NCBI RefSeq assembly: GCF_001894745.1
Contig: NZ_BBYF01000001.1
Coordinates: forward strand, 186,001-250,000
DNA length: 64,000 nt
Source: Paenibacillus sp. NAIST15-1
Lineage (GTDB): Bacteria; Bacillota; Bacilli; Paenibacillales; Paenibacillaceae
Direction of reading: 5' to 3'
Both the position numbers and the translations under genes were made by a program. Positions 9,292-17,755 of the stretch are shown here, in pieces. The notes beneath the pieces were generated by a model. That model saw nothing but the letters and a program-made list of their open reading frames with translations, was not told the origin of the DNA and did not search any database. Position 1 is the first letter of the stretch. Each line of letters starts with the position of its first letter.

Positions 9292-9380
9292 CAATTTACA
9301 CTTTAGACTCTTAGCTTTGCTTTTGCTCTTACTCTTGCTCTTACCTTGCCGATAGTTCTCCCTGGTGTTTCCTTACCGAA

Positions 9381-9698
9381 TCAACCGCCGAAACGCTTCG
9401 TCAGCTTGTCCATATGGGCTTGTGCAATCTCACTCAAGTCGATGTCATACTTCTCCGACAGCACAATGACATTCGCCAGCACATCACCGAGCTCTTCCAC
9501 CAGTTCTTGACGCAGTTCATCGCGGCTGCGCTCCCCTTCATCTGGACGGTCACGGCCAATTTCCAGCGCCCGAACAACACGTGCAACCTCTCCCACTTCC
9601 TCCATGAGGAAGCCGACGCGAATAAAGGAATTATATTGCGACCATTCCCGCTTCTGATAAAATTGCTGCACCCACTGTTGAAATGGTTTCATCTCCAT
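9381..9698 (-). CDS. MazG-like nucleotide pyrophosphohydrolase
   Basis: A 105-residue single-domain MazG protein. The metal-binding acidic motifs are EEVGEVARVV (residues about 33-42) and EELGDVLANVIVLSEK (about 68-83), matching the EXXE...EXXD arrangement. Such enzymes hydrolyse nucleoside triphosphates to monophosphate and pyrophosphate, often as house-cleaning. The gene is divergent from the LOG gene, the two starts being 73 bases apart. The short stretch beyond its stop (9300-9360) is a pyrimidine-rich near-repeat of TTGCTCTTAC units without coding potential. Confidence 0.85.
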   Translation of the reverse strand: MEMKPFQQWVQQFYQKREWSQYNSFIRVGFLMEEVGEVARVVRALEIGRDRPDEGERSRDELRQELVEELGDVLANVIVLSEKYDIDLSEIAQAHMDKLTKRFGG

Positions 9699-9771
9699 TG
9701 TAAATTAACTTCCTTTCCTAACCAATGATGTCTATACTTAATGAAGTATACCAGATGAGGAGGCATTACTC

Positions 9772-10365
9772 GTGAAAAGATTATGTGTGTATTCCGGATC
9801 CAACTTGGGGACGCACCCCAACTTCGCCTCTAGCGCGCAAGCTCTAGGCCGTGTACTTGCTGAGAAGAACATTGAACTTGTATACGGCGGCTCCAAAGTC
9901 GGTCTCATGGGCGAAGTAGCCAATGAAGTGCTGCGCCTTGGCGGCAAGGTAACAGGCGTTATGCCGCGCGGATTGTTCCGAGGTGAAGTTGTACATACCA
10001 ACTTGACTGAGCTCATTGAAGTAAAAGATATGCATGAACGCAAAAAAACGATGATCGATCTGTCTGACGGATTTATCTCGCTGCCAGGCGGATTCGGAAC
10101 ATTTGAAGAGCTGTTCGAGGTCATTAGCTGGGCACAAATCGGCATTCATCAGAAGCCAATCGGCGTACTGAATGTGGAAGGCTATTTCACACCTATGCTG
10201 GAAATGGTTCGGCACTCCATCCAAGCAGGATTTGTGAAGCAAGAGCATGAATTGCTCATCCTTGCTTCCGCTGACCCTGCAGAGCTCGTTGAGAAGCTGC
10301 TTCAATATACACCGCCGGTATTCGGCAACAAATGGAGCCAGCTGGATTCTGAATCCGATAAATAG
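9772..10365 (+). CDS. LOG family (TIGR00730) Rossmann protein
   Basis: A 197-residue protein of the lysine-decarboxylase-like/LOG family: Rossmann start VYSGSNLGTHPNF, the nucleotide-binding stretch VYGGSKVGLMG, MHERKK and the family motif PGGFGTFEE. Members are cytokinin-type nucleoside 5'-monophosphate phosphoribohydrolases or related nucleotide hydrolases; Bacillus YvdD is the likely counterpart. It starts at GTG 9772 behind GAGGAGG. A 7-bp inverted repeat (9733-9750, TATACTT-AATG-AAGTATA) lies between it and the divergent MazG-like gene and may be part of a promoter or operator. Confidence 0.9.
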   Translation: MKRLCVYSGSNLGTHPNFASSAQALGRVLAEKNIELVYGGSKVGLMGEVANEVLRLGGKVTGVMPRGLFRGEVVHTNLTELIEVKDMHERKKTMIDLSDGFISLPGGFGTFEELFEVISWAQIGIHQKPIGVLNVEGYFTPMLEMVRHSIQAGFVKQEHELLILASADPAELVEKLLQYTPPVFGNKWSQLDSESDK

Positions 10366-10690
10366 CTTCTGACTTTTCAACCTTGTCTAACATGATATAC
10401 GCGAAAAATAGGTAACGCATCAACTCGTACAACTCATCATCCATGTTCATCTGTGGAAGCTCCAACGCGAGCTCCTCCACAGATCGGATGTGGTTCCCCC
10501 GTTTTCTTCCTGATGCATGCTCGAAGTCAACTAATTACTGTATCCGCCTATCCGCCCAATCACCCCATCCTAACTTTCAGTATTTTTATTTCTCTATTTT
10601 TGCTTATTTCTTCTCACTTCTAACTTTCTAACTTCCTCCTTTCCCATCTAAATTTCATTCCTACCTGCTTATTTCAATGACATCTTCATC
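10366..10690. other. Gap downstream of the LOG gene
   Basis: No ORF with good start signals. The second half is very pyrimidine-rich on the plus strand. A minus-strand frame from about 10535 to 10256 reads in part like a helical protein (MDDELYELMRYLFFAYIM) but begins with no clear site and runs into the antisense of the LOG gene. I treat it as unproven. Confidence 0.3.
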
Positions 10691-10719
10691 TTGGGAACTC
10701 CATTCATTTGCGTTATACT
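10691..10719 (+). promoter_or_regulatory. Promoter for the yjdF riboswitch/yjdF transcript
   Basis: TTGGGA (10691-10696) and TATACT (10714-10719) with a 17-base spacer form a good sigma-A promoter. Transcription would start near 10726, giving a leader of about 120 bases before the YjdF start codon. Confidence 0.7.
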
Positions 10720-10723
10720 CAGG

Positions 10724-10846
10724 TAAGAGTGTAAAAACACGGTTTTCGGTTGGTAGTCCGAACGTTCCGGCATGAAAATGTTTGGGATCAGTAACCTTCC
10801 CCCCTTGGGATGTCCCTCACTCTTTATGACAAAGGGGGAATAGAGT
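10724..10846 (+). promoter_or_regulatory. yjdF-type riboswitch leader
   Basis: A structured-looking leader of about 120 bases precedes a DUF2992/YjdF gene, the standard place of the yjdF RNA motif, which binds azaaromatic compounds. The ribosome binding site AAAGGGGG (10831-10838) is complementary to the C-rich segment 10799-10806 (CCCCCCTT), so folding can hide it. This suggests control of translation initiation. The assignment rests on gene context and the pairing; I could not run a covariance model. Confidence 0.65.
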
Positions 10847-11257
10847 GTGAAGTTAACCGTATTTTTTGAAGGTCCGTTCTGGATCGGAGTCGTCGAGGAC
10901 ACTGTCCATGGGCGTCTGAAGGCTTGCCGCCATGTATTTGGAGCAGAGCCAAAGGATGCAGAAGTGCTTGAATTCGTGGAAGTATTCATGATGCCGCTAA
11001 TGGAACGGATCACGCAAACTGCTGTGAGCGCCCAAGAACCGCTGCGCCGCATCAATCCGAAGCGGCTGGCAAGACGTGCCGCAATGGAAATGAAGCAGCG
11101 CGGCATATCGACGCAATCCCAGGAAGCACTGCGTCTTGACTGCGAGAGCAGGAAGAAGGAGCGCGTATGCCGCTCTCGGGAAGAACGCGAAGCCTTGCAG
11201 GAGAAAAAACGGAGCATTCGCATTCACAAGCGGAAAGAAAAGCATAGAGGCAGATAA
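10847..11257 (+). CDS. yjdF: YjdF family protein (DUF2992)
   Basis: A 136-residue protein with the start MKLTVFFEGPFWIGVVE, the family segment ARHVFGAEP-like (CRHVFGAEPKDAEVLEFV), RINPKRLARRAA, and a highly basic C-terminal tail rich in Arg, Lys and Glu. This is the DUF2992/YjdF family, usually controlled by the yjdF riboswitch and thought to deal with, or be induced by, planar nitrogen heterocycles; the reaction is unknown. Start GTG 10847 is eight bases after AAAGGGGG. Two terminators follow, so it is a single-gene transcript. Confidence 0.85.
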   Translation: MKLTVFFEGPFWIGVVEDTVHGRLKACRHVFGAEPKDAEVLEFVEVFMMPLMERITQTAVSAQEPLRRINPKRLARRAAMEMKQRGISTQSQEALRLDCESRKKERVCRSREEREALQEKKRSIRIHKRKEKHRGR

Positions 11258-11272
11258 TCTGCTGCTATGACG

Positions 11273-11310
11273 CAATCGCCCCGCGCAGCACTACTGTGTC
11301 GGGGCGATTG
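11273..11310 (+). terminator. Intrinsic terminator of yjdF
   Basis: An 11-bp GC-rich stem (11273-11283 with 11300-11310, CAATCGCCCCG/CGGGGCGATTG) followed by TTGTT. Confidence 0.8.
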
Positions 11311-11354
11311 TTGTTCATGAACGCAACGTGTCAGAAGAAAATAAAATTAATGAG

Positions 11355-11379
11355 GGAGGACTCCGGTTCTCCTTTTTTT
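11355..11379 (+). terminator. Second intrinsic terminator
   Basis: A 7-bp stem (GGAGGAC with GTTCTCC, one G-T pair), 4-base loop, then seven T (11373-11379). It insulates the sigma-factor gene from readthrough. Confidence 0.75.
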
Positions 11380-11476
11380 CGTGAACTTCGCAAAAAATCT
11401 TTCTTGCTACGATGAGAAGTTGCAAGTGAGAGCCTCGTCTATATCTATGAACAGACAACGACGAAGGAGGAGAGCC

Positions 11477-11815
11477 ATGGGCTGCACCGAGTCAGACAAA
11501 GACATCATCGAGCAAATTCTTGCAGGCAAGCTGGATTTATACGCGATTCTAGTCAACAAGTACAAGCAGCGAATATACGGCCTGCTACGAGGGATGGGAG
11601 CAACTCATGAAGATGCCCAGGATATTTCGCAGGAGGCATTTATTAAGGCATACCGCAAGCTGGCGGATCATGATCGAAGCAGAAGCTTTGCGTCATGGTT
11701 GTATACCATTGTTGTTCGTACCTATCAGGATCGATTTAAACGCAAGCAGCTTGCACTGGTCGAATGGGAACAAGAAAAAACAACCTATTTTTTCATTCAA
11801 TATCTTCAAGCATAA
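11477..11815 (+). CDS. Truncated ECF-type sigma factor (region 2 only)
   Basis: A 112-residue protein starting at ATG 11477 behind AAGGAGG. It covers sigma-70 region 2: KYKQRIYGLLRGMGATHEDA, then QDISQEAFIKAYRKL, then SFASWLYTIVVRTYQDRFKR, the core-binding and -10-recognition part of ECF sigma factors. Region 4, which reads the -35 element, is missing; the frame ends in a short unrelated tail and runs straight into a strong terminator. It may be a remnant, or a small protein that still binds RNA polymerase. A longer reading from 11381 lacks a ribosome binding site. Confidence 0.7.
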   Translation: MGCTESDKDIIEQILAGKLDLYAILVNKYKQRIYGLLRGMGATHEDAQDISQEAFIKAYRKLADHDRSRSFASWLYTIVVRTYQDRFKRKQLALVEWEQEKTTYFFIQYLQA

Positions 11816-11816
11816 A

Positions 11817-11873
11817 AAAATCGGGTCAGGCATACACCGTGTCGTATTGCATGGTGTTGCCTAACCCGATTTT
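11817..11873 (+). terminator. Long hairpin terminator after the sigma-factor gene
   Basis: A roughly 20-bp interrupted stem (11817-11838 with 11853-11873) bearing AATCGGGT/ACCCGATT at its base. A run of A precedes it and T follows, so it can act on both strands. Confidence 0.75.
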
Positions 11874-12027
11874 ACATTTCCGATTACAATATATGTTCAT
11901 TTATTCATTAGTTATATACAACGTAATTCCACCCGCGAGAATCCAGCCGCATCCCCGTTCAGTACCTCTTCATCTTATACTTACGAGACAATCCAAACCG
12001 AAATCCGCTTACATCTCACCCTTGCGA

Positions 12028-13776
12028 TTAGGCATGCTGTTTTGCAGGGCGACGCTCCAGCTGAGTTCTCAGATCATCCAACTGTGCCAACAGCTGCTGC
12101 GAGATCTCATTCATTCGCCGATAGGATACTGTCGCTGCATCGCGGTTGCCATCATCCATCTGACGAGCAGCTTCACCTGCCAAGCGATGAAGCATCTCAT
12201 GCTGCCCCACCATATCCTTGAACAGCGGAAGATGGGCCACTGGCGAATCGCTTCGCTGCTGCTCTGTTGCAATCCATTTGCCAAGCCGGCATTGATGGAA
12301 GTCCTCCATGACAGCAGGATCACTCTCATCGAAGCCGAGAAGCCGATTATACGTGCACCATTTCCATAGTAGATGATCGGTCTTCATAATTCGAATCCAT
12401 TGTGCATCATCGATATGACGGAACCATTCAAGCGATTGCTTGCGCAATGTCTCAACCGATTGGCTGGTTGTATAGAGATGCTGACCGGTAGCATTGGCCA
12501 TAGACATCATTTCTTCTGTATTCTTCACAATGCCAGTCATGCTGGCGGTAATTTCTTGTGTAGCATCCGCTTGTTGTTCGACAATAGAAGCGATGGCATC
12601 CTCCGAAGAACCTACCTCTTCGACCGACTGCATCATACGATCCAACTGCTCGAAAGCGCTTTTATTTTTATGATGCTGGATATCCATTTGCTCCGACATA
12701 TCCCGAGTCCGCGCTTGCACCGCTGTAGCCATGCCTTGAATGCTCTCAATGACATCATACACATCATGAACGGCCTGCTTCGTTTGATCAGACAGTTTGC
12801 GAACTTCCCCAGCCACGACAGCGAAGCCGCGTCCTTCTTCCCCAGCACGTGCTGCTTCGATCGAAGCGTTCAACGCGAGCAGTTGTGTCTCTCCAGCGAC
12901 CGTGTCGATTAACTGTACGACGTCCGTTAACTTCTGCATGGAACGCTGTAATTGGTCAAAGCGAGTGCGTGTATCTAAGAACAAATCATTCATCTTCTCG
13001 AAGCCTTCGATCGTCTCTTCAACAATCTTCCGATTCTCCTGTAGCGCCGCAATCATATTCACCGTATTCGTAGCAGAATCTGCCGTCTGCACGGACACCT
13101 CTTCGATGGAAGCTGTCAATTGCTCGGTAGCAGCCTGAATGTCCAAAACATCTTGAAGGGATCGCTCAGCAGCGATCAACAGTGTGTGCAGTCCATCAGA
13201 CTGAATTAACATTTCCATAATGTCGCTATTGTTGTCCATCAGGCGATATTCCGTTGCAGACTGATAGGATTCCAATACAATTTGGGCATCCAGCATCACA
13301 ATCCGGTGAAGCGCCATTAAGATCGCAGATGCATCATTTGAACGGAAATCATTCACGATGATGGGAACCAAGTACTCATATACGCGCAAGAACGAGGCAA
13401 TGAACCATTCCGGCTCTAATTGTATGCGGCTGTGCACCTGCCCAATTCGCTCTCTCATTCGCACGTATTCTGCATCGAATGCAACCTGAGGGATCGATTG
13501 CAAATAGGCGATAAACGTTCCCTTGAGCCTTGCCCTAGTACTGTGCTGATCAATCATTCGCTTCATTTCTGGCAATCCGAACAGTAAATCATAGTGGCGG
13601 TCTGTGATCGCTTCTGCGTACTTTTCCATGTAGGGAGCCAAACGACGCAGACATTCGGCATCTTTCGATGTGATTTGTAAGAAATTCATCTTTGTTCGTA
13701 GGGAATCCAATACAACATTATCGGATTCGGTTATCGAGTGAGGTAACATCGGTTTTCGGAGAATCACCGAATTCAT
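12028..13776 (-). CDS. HemAT-like globin-coupled chemoreceptor with CZB domain
   Basis: A 582-residue soluble chemotaxis transducer. Residues about 25-180 are a globin sensor domain with the putative proximal haem ligand His115 (IGQVHSRIQLEP). No transmembrane segment follows. The MCP signalling coiled coil contains the conserved hairpin tip (GETQLLALNASIEAARAGEE, about 296-314). The C-terminus (about 460-575) is a chemoreceptor zinc-binding (CZB) domain with His468, Cys496 (CRLGKWI), His526 and His530 as likely ligands. So one protein may join oxygen and zinc or hypochlorite sensing. The ribosome binding site (AAAGGG) directly abuts the ATG, so the start could be slightly wrong. It is transcribed alone. 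Confidence 0.9.
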   Translation of the reverse strand: MNSVILRKPMLPHSITESDNVVLDSLRTKMNFLQITSKDAECLRRLAPYMEKYAEAITDRHYDLLFGLPEMKRMIDQHSTRARLKGTFIAYLQSIPQVAFDAEYVRMRERIGQVHSRIQLEPEWFIASFLRVYEYLVPIIVNDFRSNDASAILMALHRIVMLDAQIVLESYQSATEYRLMDNNSDIMEMLIQSDGLHTLLIAAERSLQDVLDIQAATEQLTASIEEVSVQTADSATNTVNMIAALQENRKIVEETIEGFEKMNDLFLDTRTRFDQLQRSMQKLTDVVQLIDTVAGETQLLALNASIEAARAGEEGRGFAVVAGEVRKLSDQTKQAVHDVYDVIESIQGMATAVQARTRDMSEQMDIQHHKNKSAFEQLDRMMQSVEEVGSSEDAIASIVEQQADATQEITASMTGIVKNTEEMMSMANATGQHLYTTSQSVETLRKQSLEWFRHIDDAQWIRIMKTDHLLWKWCTYNRLLGFDESDPAVMEDFHQCRLGKWIATEQQRSDSPVAHLPLFKDMVGQHEMLHRLAGEAARQMDDGNRDAATVSYRRMNEISQQLLAQLDDLRTQLERRPAKQHA

Positions 13777-13984
13777 CCCTTTCTCTCTCTAGTGGTTGTT
13801 GATGTTTCCATAATTAATAGAATGCATATCCCCCTAAGTAATAGTACCATATCATTGATCATGACAAAACTGTAAGCTAACGTAAGTCAAATCAATAGAT
13901 ATGCTCCCTATAAATCTACTACAATGGAGTTAACATACAATTATGAACAACCTTACCTATTTATCGGCGGAAGGAGGGCCACCT

Positions 13985-15613
13985 ATGAGCAACACATCGC
14001 GATTCCAACCGCGTCCAACACGATGGAAACTAGCTGTTACCTTGCTTGTCATCTGCCTGATGGCGCAGCTGCTAGCTGGGTGTGCGTTGGGCGGCAAGAG
14101 TGAGGGCAAGGCGAAGAAGGAGAATGCCTCCACCTCACCGATTCAGTATCAGATAAATGCCAATTGGAATGAGCAGACTCGAACGATACAATCGCAGGCC
14201 GTCGTTACGATTCGCAACGTATTCAATCGCAACCTTAAAGAGCTAGTCTTCCATTGGTTCGCCGACAGCTACCGCAAGCCAGAGACGATGCCTGTTCAGT
14301 TCAAGCAGCGCAACGAACAAATTCGCAATCAATCTCCTCAGGATGATGCCCATAACAGCCATAGCATCGATGATCGGTTCTTCGGGGGAATAACGACGAA
14401 GAAAGTAACGACTTTAGAGGGCAAAGCACTGCAATTTAAGCATGCAAACCAATCGATGACGGTCACGCTTAACAAGGGGCTTGCTCCTAATGAGACCGTA
14501 TCGATTCGCATTCATTATGAAGTCCAAGTCCCGTATGGCGCACAGCGGTTATCCTATACAGATGATTATGTTGGCGGTACTTACTGGACGCCGCAGCTAG
14601 CCGTCTTCGATTCGATTCAAGGAGGTTGGAACCGGGTTCCGAACAATCCGAAATATAAGAGTGATTTCTTCTATGCTGCGGATTACGATGTAAGCTTGAA
14701 TATGCCTGCCTCATGGAATGTGGCGATGACGGGCAGCTTGATTGACCAGCGTGTGGAGAATGAGAGGAAGATTGTTCATTCAAACGTGCAAAATGTCCGT
14801 CATTTCGGCTTCTACGCAAGCCCGAAATATATAGAGACGAAGGTCGATCTGCCTAGTGGCGGACAACTGTCTGTATTCACCTTCGAGCAGCCGGACGAGG
14901 AACAGATGAAGAAATATACAGCAGCGCTGCAGGATGCAATCGGATTCTATTCCGATAAGATTGGACTGCTGCCAATCAAGCATTGGAAATTCGCCGAAGC
15001 CCCATTCCCCGAAATGACGGACAGCTTGAACGAAGTAATCTTGTTCAACCGTCTCGGTGCAGCGGGTAATGAGCAAGGTGTGCTGTCACAGGATGTGCTG
15101 CGATCGATTGCCAAGCAATGGTTCTCACTTGCGATCGGACATAATGCGCTTACTGAAGGATTTTTGGAAGAAGGATTATCTGAATTCGCAGCGCAATACT
15201 ATCGTCACGAACAGGAGGGAGCACCTTGGGCGATGTCGATATGGAACGGACAGTATCCAAATCTATCATCGCTGGATACATGGAAGGATCCAGATGCTGG
15301 AGCCCTCGTCATCCCATCCGAGCAATGGCCAGCCGTACTGTTCCAGAAGCAGGTAACGACTCCCGCGTTCCATGTTGGCCAATATTCTGAGCTGCTCTAC
15401 CGCGTCAAGGGCGCTGCCCTAATGGTGCAATGGGTACAGAAGGCAGGCACCGAGGCGCTGGACATCGTCTGGCATAAATATTTCCAACGCTACAACGGAC
15501 GGATGGCTACCATAGACGGATTTACGAATCTGATTGGCAGCACACTTGGAGATGCAAGAAAGTCAAACATGCAGGAACTGCTGTCGATGACAAATCCGAA
15601 GCCGCTTGCGTAA
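13985..15613 (+). CDS. Lipoprotein with M1-aminopeptidase fold, zinc motif lost
   Basis: A 542-residue lipoprotein: signal peptide, lipobox LLAGC near residue 35, then an M1-like N-terminal beta domain and a catalytic-type helical domain. In place of the HEXXHQW zinc motif it has RSIAKQWF (about residues 371-378, bases near 15100-15125), with the later WLNEGF-like motif preserved in part as FLEEGLSEFAAQYY. The gluzincin histidines and catalytic glutamate are therefore missing, so peptidase activity is not expected. Start ATG 13985 has AAGGAGG upstream. It may be a binding or scaffolding protein on the outer membrane face. A terminator follows. Confidence 0.8.
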   Translation: MSNTSRFQPRPTRWKLAVTLLVICLMAQLLAGCALGGKSEGKAKKENASTSPIQYQINANWNEQTRTIQSQAVVTIRNVFNRNLKELVFHWFADSYRKPETMPVQFKQRNEQIRNQSPQDDAHNSHSIDDRFFGGITTKKVTTLEGKALQFKHANQSMTVTLNKGLAPNETVSIRIHYEVQVPYGAQRLSYTDDYVGGTYWTPQLAVFDSIQGGWNRVPNNPKYKSDFFYAADYDVSLNMPASWNVAMTGSLIDQRVENERKIVHSNVQNVRHFGFYASPKYIETKVDLPSGGQLSVFTFEQPDEEQMKKYTAALQDAIGFYSDKIGLLPIKHWKFAEAPFPEMTDSLNEVILFNRLGAAGNEQGVLSQDVLRSIAKQWFSLAIGHNALTEGFLEEGLSEFAAQYYRHEQEGAPWAMSIWNGQYPNLSSLDTWKDPDAGALVIPSEQWPAVLFQKQVTTPAFHVGQYSELLYRVKGAALMVQWVQKAGTEALDIVWHKYFQRYNGRMATIDGFTNLIGSTLGDARKSNMQELLSMTNPKPLA

Positions 15614-15673
15614 GTGTTTATCGAAGAATGATGGTAGAACACTCTGAAATCATCCTTATCCTATCAATGAATT

Positions 15674-15697
15674 AAGGGGCAGCATTTGCTGCCCCTT
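15674..15697 (+). terminator. Intrinsic terminator after the M1-like gene
   Basis: A 10-bp stem AAGGGGCAGC/GCTGCCCCTT with a 4-base loop, followed by TT. It lies between two convergent genes. Confidence 0.75.
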
Positions 15698-15784
15698 TTG
15701 CATGCTTATTGGTCGTCTGGGACTTGGACTCAACTGCTTGGACTGCCCCTCCGTCATCCTGCATTCATAAGCGGATATTCTGTT

Positions 15785-16837
15785 CTATCTCCGAAGCTGG
15801 GCCTCTTGTCCAAGCTCTACATGACCGCTTGCGAGCCACTCTTGCTCAAGTCTGTACAATTCCGTGCACATCCGATGAACGACCTGACCATCCACACGAC
15901 CGCTTTGTACAGCCATTAAGAACACGTTCTTCAACTTATCCGCCCTGCGGGCAATGTCTCGCAGCTGCCGTACCCAAGAATGTTCACTTGACACCAAGGT
16001 CTCTGCGAAGCAGGAGTAAGCATAACGGGAACCTGCTAGAAATTTGAACGCATGAGAATGACAGTCGTACAGCTCCGTCCATTCTGGGAAGAATTCCGGC
16101 TCCGGCTGATTCACCGTCCGGCAGATCATGTCATAGAACGTTGCATCGTCATGAAGCCCTCGCTGCCGCTCTAGGAAACGCTCCATGATCTGCCCCTTAT
16201 CCGCTGAGTCATTCCGCTCGGGCCGACGTACAAGAAATACCTGTCTATCTTCTAGATGTACATACGGACTATCTACCATTCGACGGAAATCAGTCTCAGA
16301 TACGAATCCTTCGAATTCGGGATAAGTATCACGCACCCAGTAACCTGCCCCGGCTGTGCAATCGGCCAGCTCAGAGTCTAGGCTAGACGTGCTGGATAGA
16401 CCCTGAACCCACACCGAATGCACCGATTCTGGATGCCCGTAGAATCCTGGCTTCACATAGGGCGACTCACCGCATACGATCCAGAGAAAGGCCGCTTGTT
16501 CTGAATAGTCGACGTCTTGTAAAATGGTATCAGCATCTTCATATGTCGCATACTGCACTTCCTCATAGGCAACTCCGATTAGCCCCAGTTCAGACGGAAC
16601 AAGGCACGGGGATTCATACAGCCATGGAAGCTTCTTATTTACATATAAGTGCTCATAAACCGAGCGCGTGCTCTCCCACGCATTGTAATACAACAGCTCA
16701 ACAGGAACTCCCCACTCCTGAAGCGCAATCGATACTTGAACATTCCGACAATCGAGAAAGCCTTGTTCATAGCGCTGTCTTTCTTTCACTTGCCTCTGTG
16801 CCCGTTCTTGTTCTTGTTCTTGTTCTTGTTCAGCCAT
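15785..16837 (-). CDS. BtrH-like cysteine acyltransferase (papain/C39-like fold)
   Basis: A 350-residue protein, the last gene of the carrier-protein cluster. A repetitive acidic start (Glu-Gln repeats encoded by TTGTTC units) leads into LDCRNVQVSIALQEW with Cys30. Later ESVHSVWVQGL gives His140 and YWVRDTYPEFEG gives Asp170. This Cys-His-Asp order and spacing matches the BtrH N-terminal/C39-like fold. The C-terminal third is helical. BtrH of butirosin transfers an acyl group from the carrier protein BtrI to an amine, so this protein probably offloads the product from the ACP at 23599. That is inferred from fold and context; the family is divergent. Confidence 0.55.
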   Translation of the reverse strand: MAEQEQEQEQERAQRQVKERQRYEQGFLDCRNVQVSIALQEWGVPVELLYYNAWESTRSVYEHLYVNKKLPWLYESPCLVPSELGLIGVAYEEVQYATYEDADTILQDVDYSEQAAFLWIVCGESPYVKPGFYGHPESVHSVWVQGLSSTSSLDSELADCTAGAGYWVRDTYPEFEGFVSETDFRRMVDSPYVHLEDRQVFLVRRPERNDSADKGQIMERFLERQRGLHDDATFYDMICRTVNQPEPEFFPEWTELYDCHSHAFKFLAGSRYAYSCFAETLVSSEHSWVRQLRDIARRADKLKNVFLMAVQSGRVDGQVVHRMCTELYRLEQEWLASGHVELGQEAQLRR

Positions 16838-16908
16838 TCAAATTCACCGTCCTTCAGTACTTCCGTCCCTTATGTCCTCCCTACCCTCCATATAATTCCT
16901 TTCCTCAT

Positions 16909-17748
16909 CTAGCTTCCAGCGCTGCTATATCCAACTACAGCCCGCTTCCAGCACCATCTCGTTATGAGAAGCAGCAGGAGCGGTGCTGCAATAGCCCACA
17001 CAATATCCCATGCGGCCAGCTCATGAAGCACAAACTTCGGAGCATAGTTGCTAATTAGAAAAATCGGGATCACGTACACGCCGATACGCTGCAGCCACCG
17101 CGGAAAAATATCTAAAGGCATATTGTTCGCGTCCCAAATCGAATGGGCAATCTCGGTCACTGCACCAGTCTGAACGAAACGAAACGCAAGCAGCGCAGGC
17201 AGCAGCATGATGCCATACGTGACAAACAGCGCAGATAACAGCAAGATGAAGAAGCCGAAGATATTGCCATCCAGCGGCAGATTCGCGCGATGCCAGCCGA
17301 TGCCGATCATAACCGCACCGGCGATGACATTCGGGATAGGCAGACCAATATCGACATAGCGCAGCGACACAAGAAATTGCAGCGATATCGGCTTCGTCAA
17401 CATCAGATCAAGCGTCCCGTCACGCACATATTGCTGCAGTCGAATGAAATTCACGTAGAACAGTCCCATGTAGAGCCCTGTCATCATCGTATAAGTGCCA
17501 ATGAATAGAAGAATATGATCTGGCGTCAAGTTTCCGATATGCAGATCGGTCTGATACACAATTAGGATATATAAGGCCTTGGCACAGAGGAAGGCGATCT
17601 CCACGGCAATGCCCATCCAGAAGTTGAACCGATATTCCATGCTTGCAGCGAGGCAATTCTTTACGAACACGCCGTATAAACGCAAGTAACTTCTCATACC
17701 GTCAGCCCAAGAACGACACCAAGATAACGAATACCAGCTTGTTCTCAT
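16909..17748 (-). CDS. ABC-2 type exporter permease (DUF990-like), second subunit
   Basis: A 279-residue membrane protein with about six hydrophobic segments; the stretch RDGTLDLMLTKPISLQFLVS between segments is typical of this two-permease exporter family. I chose ATG 17748, with GGAGG 11 bases before it, seven bases after the stop of the previous permease; a longer in-frame reading to 17820 would overlap that gene. With the ATPase at 18684 and permease at 17756 it should form one transporter, very likely the exporter or self-protection pump for the cluster's product. Confidence 0.85.
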   Translation of the reverse strand: MRTSWYSLSWCRSWADGMRSYLRLYGVFVKNCLAASMEYRFNFWMGIAVEIAFLCAKALYILIVYQTDLHIGNLTPDHILLFIGTYTMMTGLYMGLFYVNFIRLQQYVRDGTLDLMLTKPISLQFLVSLRYVDIGLPIPNVIAGAVMIGIGWHRANLPLDGNIFGFFILLLSALFVTYGIMLLPALLAFRFVQTGAVTEIAHSIWDANNMPLDIFPRWLQRIGVYVIPIFLISNYAPKFVLHELAAWDIVWAIAAPLLLLLITRWCWKRAVVGYSSAGS

Positions 17749-17755
17749 CCCCTCT

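Noticed and set aside
10256..10535. Minus-strand ORF downstream of and overlapping the LOG gene
   Set aside because: Only its first 45 codons look protein-like; no ribosome binding site, and the rest is antisense to a certain gene.
10670..10814. Protein-like minus-strand reading
   Set aside because: It has no start codon and lies in the structured leader of yjdF with a good plus-strand promoter; the riboswitch explains it better.
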